6,672 bases of DNA from Anaerolineae bacterium (GTDB lineage Bacteria > Chloroflexota > Anaerolineae > Aggregatilineales > Aggregatilineaceae): positions 1 to 6,672 of the forward strand of contig JAGPFT010000055.1 in assembly GCA_018056405.1 (NCBI GenBank). Reading direction: 5' to 3'. The translations under genes and the position numbers were made by a program. Below are positions 3,944 through 6,672 of the stretch, one piece after another (within the stretch, counting starts at the first letter, position 1; every line of letters starts with the position of its first letter). The notes under the pieces are model-generated. The model did not search any database. It had not been told where the DNA came from and was given only the letters and a program-made list of their open reading frames with translations.

Positions 3944-6421
3944 ATGTCCGGTTTGCCTCCCTTCTTCCTCGTCAATCCTGTCGCGCGCAGCCTGGTCGTC
4001 ACCGATTGCTTCAACGCGCCGCGCACGTACACGTTCGCCCCGACCAAGAAGCAGCTTCACGAGGGCATAGACCTGATGGCCCTTGACGCACTGGGCAGCC
4101 CGGTAGCTGTGCTGGCTGCCCAGCGCGGGGTCGTGGATCGGCTGGCCTTCAGCCCATACGGGTACGGTCACTATGTGCGCGTCGTGCACGCCTGGGGCGA
4201 CCAGATTTATGTTACATGGTACGGTCATCTGTCGGCGACCAACGTGCGCGAGGGGCAGTTCGTCCTGGCCGGGCAAAAGATCGGCGTCGCCGGGACAACC
4301 GGCTTCTCGACCGGCGTTCACCTGCACCTGACGCTGCAACACATCGGGCATGGGCTGGCTGATTACACGGTGGATGATGTAGTAGACCCGCAGCCGTTTC
4401 TCCGCGCGGAGGCGGTTCCTTCGTTCAGCGAGGCGTCCTTTATGGCCGACGTGACCGTCCCCGACGGAACGCAGATGCAACCGGGCCAGACCTTCCTCAA
4501 GACCTGGCGGCTGCGCAACACGGGCAACACGACCTGGGGCGCGGGCACCGAGCTTGTCTTCGTCGGCGGCGCGCAGATGGGCGCTCCCGATCAGGTCACG
4601 CTGGCCGTCGTTCCCGTCCTGTCTGGCCAGGCGGTGAACGTCAGCGTCAAGCTGACCGCCCCTGCCGAGGCGGGCCGCCAGCGCAGCACCTGGCAGCTTC
4701 GCGGGCCGGACGGCCAGCCGTTCCCCAACACGTTCTATGCCGAGATCGCGGTCAAGGCCGTCGCCGCGTTCGATGAAGTATCGTATGTGACTGACGTGAC
4801 GGTACCCGACGGCACCATCGTCAAGCCCGGCACGTCGTTCGTCAAGACGTGGCGCGTGCGCAATAGCGGTACGACGATCTGGACGACCGACTACGCGCTG
4901 CGCTTCGTCGCCGACGAGCAGATGGGCGGCCCAGAGAGCGTCCCCCTGCCGCGCGCGGTCCAGCCGGGGGAGATCGTCGAATTGTCGGTGCGGCTGCGCG
5001 CGCCGAAGCAGGCCGGGCGGCATCGCAGCACGTGGAAGCTGGCTAACGCCGCCGGCAAGCTCTTTGAGTATGAGCAGTACGCCGAGATTCAGGTGCCGCG
5101 CACGGTCGCCCACGCACAGAAGTTGGACGAGCTTCGCTGGCTTGCCGATGTCACGGTCTTCGACGAGACGGTGATGGAGGCGGGCGAGCCATTCGTCAAG
5201 ACGTGGCGTGTGCGCAACGCCGGCGAGACGACCTGGGGGCCGGGCTACACTCTGGCCTTCTTCGGCGACGAGCAGATGGGCGGCCCGGAGAGCGTGCCGC
5301 TGCCCCCTGCCGCGCCGGGCGACGCGGTGGAAGTGTCCGTTGCGCTCACCGCGCCGGATAAGCCGGGTTTGCAGCGCAGCACCTGGAAGCCGCGCAACCC
5401 GCAGGGTGACTTCTTCGAGTTCGATCTGTACGCGCTCATTCAGGTCAGCGATCCGGCGCAGCCGAGGCCGCAGTTGAGCGAGCTAAGTTACGTCGCCGAT
5501 GTGACCATCCCCGATGGGGCGGCGCTGCATCCCGGCGAAGCCTTCGTCAAGACGTGGCGCGTGCGCAACACCGGCACGACGACCTGGGGGCCGGGTTATA
5601 CCCTGGCCTTCTTCAGCGATGATAAGCTCGACGGGCCGGACAGCGTGCCGCTGCCGCCCATCAAGCCGGGTGATGTGGCCGAGCTATCGCTGCTGCTGAC
5701 CGCTCCCCAGGCTCCTGGCCTGCACAAGAGCATGTGGAAGGGCCGCGATCCGCAGGGTCGCTTCTTCGACTACGACCTGTTCGCCCTGATTGACGTGGTA
5801 GACCCCAGCCAGACGTATGACATGCTGGAGTTTCTGCGTGGCGACGGGCGCGTGTACGAGCTGGCCTGCGACTGGATCAGCGGCGCGCGCCAGCGCGTGC
5901 AGACGCAGACGGAGGGCGCGAAGTTCTACCACGTCAAGCACGGCGAGTGGGAAGAACTATGGGCGGATGAGCACTTTATTTATCGGGGCACCGACACTTC
6001 ACCCGGCGGCGGCGAAGTGTACACGCTGATTGAGAACGGGCAGTACGGTAGCCCCTGGATTCCGCGCAAGATGACGGTTGGTGTGCCCTTCCAGCGGACG
6101 CCGCAGGTTGTGTTCCGCTGCAAGAGCGACGGCACTCACGTGGCGGGCAAGGCGTTTGTCCACATCACGTGGGTTGCGCTGGAGGCGGTGCACCAGACAT
6201 TCACCCTGTCGAGCGGCGTTACCCTGAAGGATGTGGCGGTGCTGGCCACCTATGAGGATGCGGGCGGCAAGCCTCAGGCAACGCCCTTTGAGCGTTACTA
6301 CTACGCGCGCGGCTACGGCCTGGTGGCCTGGGAAGGGGCCATCGGGCGGTCAGCGCTGGTCCAGGAATTCGCGCCCGGCAGCGTGCCCAACCAGGTGCGT
6401 GAAGTGCTGCCCTGGCTCTGA
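3944..6421 (+). CDS. M23 (LytM-type) metallopeptidase with four FW/NBR1 Ig-like repeats and an unassigned C-terminal domain
   Basis: 825 residues. Residues about 25-150 are an M23 peptidase domain. The zinc ligands H39 and D43 (HEGID) and H128, and the catalytic histidines H95 (YGHLS) and H126 (HLHL), are all present, so it looks active; the family cuts peptidoglycan cross-bridges or glycyl peptides. Four Ig-like repeats follow (about 161-271, 276-385, 395-503, 512-619), each with KTWR, TTW/TIW and STW/SMW cores, as in the FW domain of NBR1, a beta-sandwich that binds proteins in eukaryotes. The last ~200 residues (626-825, Trp/Tyr-rich, with YYYARGYGLVAWEG at 785-798) recall C-terminal domains I associate with Chloroflexota FW proteins; the ARGYGLVAWE pattern also resembles clamshell-type lipoproteins. 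No signal peptide, lipobox or membrane segment is visible, so how it reaches the wall, or whether it acts in the cytosol, is open. The gene stands alone between two direct-repeat blocks. Confidence 0.93.
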   Translation: MSGLPPFFLVNPVARSLVVTDCFNAPRTYTFAPTKKQLHEGIDLMALDALGSPVAVLAAQRGVVDRLAFSPYGYGHYVRVVHAWGDQIYVTWYGHLSATNVREGQFVLAGQKIGVAGTTGFSTGVHLHLTLQHIGHGLADYTVDDVVDPQPFLRAEAVPSFSEASFMADVTVPDGTQMQPGQTFLKTWRLRNTGNTTWGAGTELVFVGGAQMGAPDQVTLAVVPVLSGQAVNVSVKLTAPAEAGRQRSTWQLRGPDGQPFPNTFYAEIAVKAVAAFDEVSYVTDVTVPDGTIVKPGTSFVKTWRVRNSGTTIWTTDYALRFVADEQMGGPESVPLPRAVQPGEIVELSVRLRAPKQAGRHRSTWKLANAAGKLFEYEQYAEIQVPRTVAHAQKLDELRWLADVTVFDETVMEAGEPFVKTWRVRNAGETTWGPGYTLAFFGDEQMGGPESVPLPPAAPGDAVEVSVALTAPDKPGLQRSTWKPRNPQGDFFEFDLYALIQVSDPAQPRPQLSELSYVADVTIPDGAALHPGEAFVKTWRVRNTGTTTWGPGYTLAFFSDDKLDGPDSVPLPPIKPGDVAELSLLLTAPQAPGLHKSMWKGRDPQGRFFDYDLFALIDVVDPSQTYDMLEFLRGDGRVYELACDWISGARQRVQTQTEGAKFYHVKHGEWEELWADEHFIYRGTDTSPGGGEVYTLIENGQYGSPWIPRKMTVGVPFQRTPQVVFRCKSDGTHVAGKAFVHITWVALEAVHQTFTLSSGVTLKDVAVLATYEDAGGKPQATPFERYYYARGYGLVAWEGAIGRSALVQEFAPGSVPNQVREVLPWL
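4424..5800 (+). repeat. Four in-frame FW/NBR1 Ig-like domain repeats
   Basis: Periods are 115, 118 and 117 residues, measured from W198, W313, W431 and W548. Each repeat has three conserved tryptophans (W188/W198/W250; W303/W313/W364; W421/W431/W481; W538/W548/W598). The DNA around the KTWR core is almost identical in repeats 2-4 (from 4838, 5192 and 5543), whereas repeat 1 is more divergent. Repeats 3 and 4 share the WGPGYTLAFF stretch, and repeats 2 and 3 share DEQMGGPESVPLP, so duplication and gene conversion have mixed the copies. Confidence 0.85.
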
Positions 6422-6434
6422 CGGTTCTGGGGTG

Positions 6435-6473
6435 GACAGCAGCGTGAGAAGCATTGAGAGGGCGACCGATCAA
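6435..6473 (+). repeat. Head module preceding copy G
   Basis: 39 bases, identical to the head at 3348-3386, starting 14 bases after the stop codon of the M23/FW gene. Confidence 0.9.
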
Positions 6474-6566
6474 CCTCACCCCCTGGCCTCGCTACGCTCG
6501 GCCTTTCCCCCTCTCCGTCAACGGAGAGGGGGCGGCGAGGCGCGTCAGCGCCGAGCGGGGGTGAGG
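6474..6566 (+). repeat. 93-base palindromic repeat, copy G
   Basis: Same length and arms as D-F. The loop is TCAA instead of TTTA while the CCCCCTCTCCG/CGGAGAGGGGG stem is unchanged. It lies just downstream of the M23/FW gene and could act as a transcript 3'-end hairpin, but no T-run follows. Confidence 0.9.
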
Positions 6567-6568
6567 TC

Positions 6569-6633
6569 AAGTGAAGACCTGCCCCAGACTACAGGCCGAT
6601 CTCAACGCCTGTCCGCCCTGAACTCCGTGTGGG
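6569..6633 (+). repeat. Tail module after copy G
   Basis: 65-base counterpart of 3756-3820. Here the module is intact on its right side and runs into another head module. Confidence 0.85.
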
Positions 6634-6647
6634 TTCAGGGGCGGACA
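6610..6647. repeat. Hairpin joining a tail module to the next head
   Basis: TGTCCGCCCTGAA (6610-6622) pairs with TTCAGGGGCGGACA (6634-6647), 13 pairs with one bulged G, around the 11-base loop CTCCGTGTGGG. At copy F the right arm is missing, so that copy is truncated. Copy A keeps a loop-flipped left half (about 1113-1138). Confidence 0.65.
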
Positions 6648-6672
6648 GCAGCGTGAGGAGCATTGAGAGGGC
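6644..6672 (+). repeat. Head module of a further unit, cut by the window end
   Basis: 29 of the 39 head bases are present (one change, GTGAGGAGC for GTGAGAAGC). A further hairpin copy is expected immediately beyond the window. Confidence 0.8.

Noticed and set aside
3884..5113. 409-codon open frame on the minus strand opposite the M23/FW gene
   Set aside because: Its translation is Arg/Ala/Asp-rich with no recognisable domain, and it lies opposite a gene with clear domains, conserved repeats and a ribosome binding site. Long antisense frames are common in GC-rich DNA.

Overview
The window looks like chromosomal DNA of a high-GC bacterium, most likely a member of the Chloroflexota. I infer this from the high GC content, a protein built on tandem NBR1/FW-type Ig-like domains behind an M23 peptidase (a layout I associate with Anaerolineae and relatives), and intergenic spaces packed with C-rich/G-rich hairpin repeats. 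No marker gene fixes the taxon.

Layout. (1) 1-865, minus: an almost complete atypical short-chain dehydrogenase (NDUFA9/NmrA-like) running off the left edge, with a very good sigma70-type promoter (890-917). (2) 866-1723: a gene-free stretch of about 860 bases holding three copies of a palindromic repeat (A, B, C), one 39-base 'head' module, a near-palindrome and a 319-base segment bounded by a perfect 19-base inverted repeat. (3) 1724-2983, minus: a secreted SH3b plus S9/alpha-beta hydrolase protein. (4) 2984-3943: a divergent intergenic region of 960 bases, mostly filled by a tandem array of about 275-base units (copies D, E) and a third hairpin (F). (5) 3944-6421, plus: an 825-residue protein with an intact LytM-type M23 peptidase domain, four FW/NBR1 Ig-like repeats and an unassigned C-terminal domain, and no signal peptide. 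(6) 6422-6672: another repeat module (G) and the start of a further one.

How it fits together. The three genes do not form an operon: the two minus-strand genes are separated by repeats, and the third is divergent with its own start region. Two of the three encode proteins with cell-envelope features (SH3b; M23), so a loose envelope theme is possible but unproven. The most unusual content is the modular repeat family. Five of seven hairpin copies are exactly 93 bases. Modules called head, hairpin and two alternative tails are recombined in different orders. Two indel-free 199-base direct repeats flank the M23 gene. No transposase, CRISPR array, tRNA or rRNA was found.
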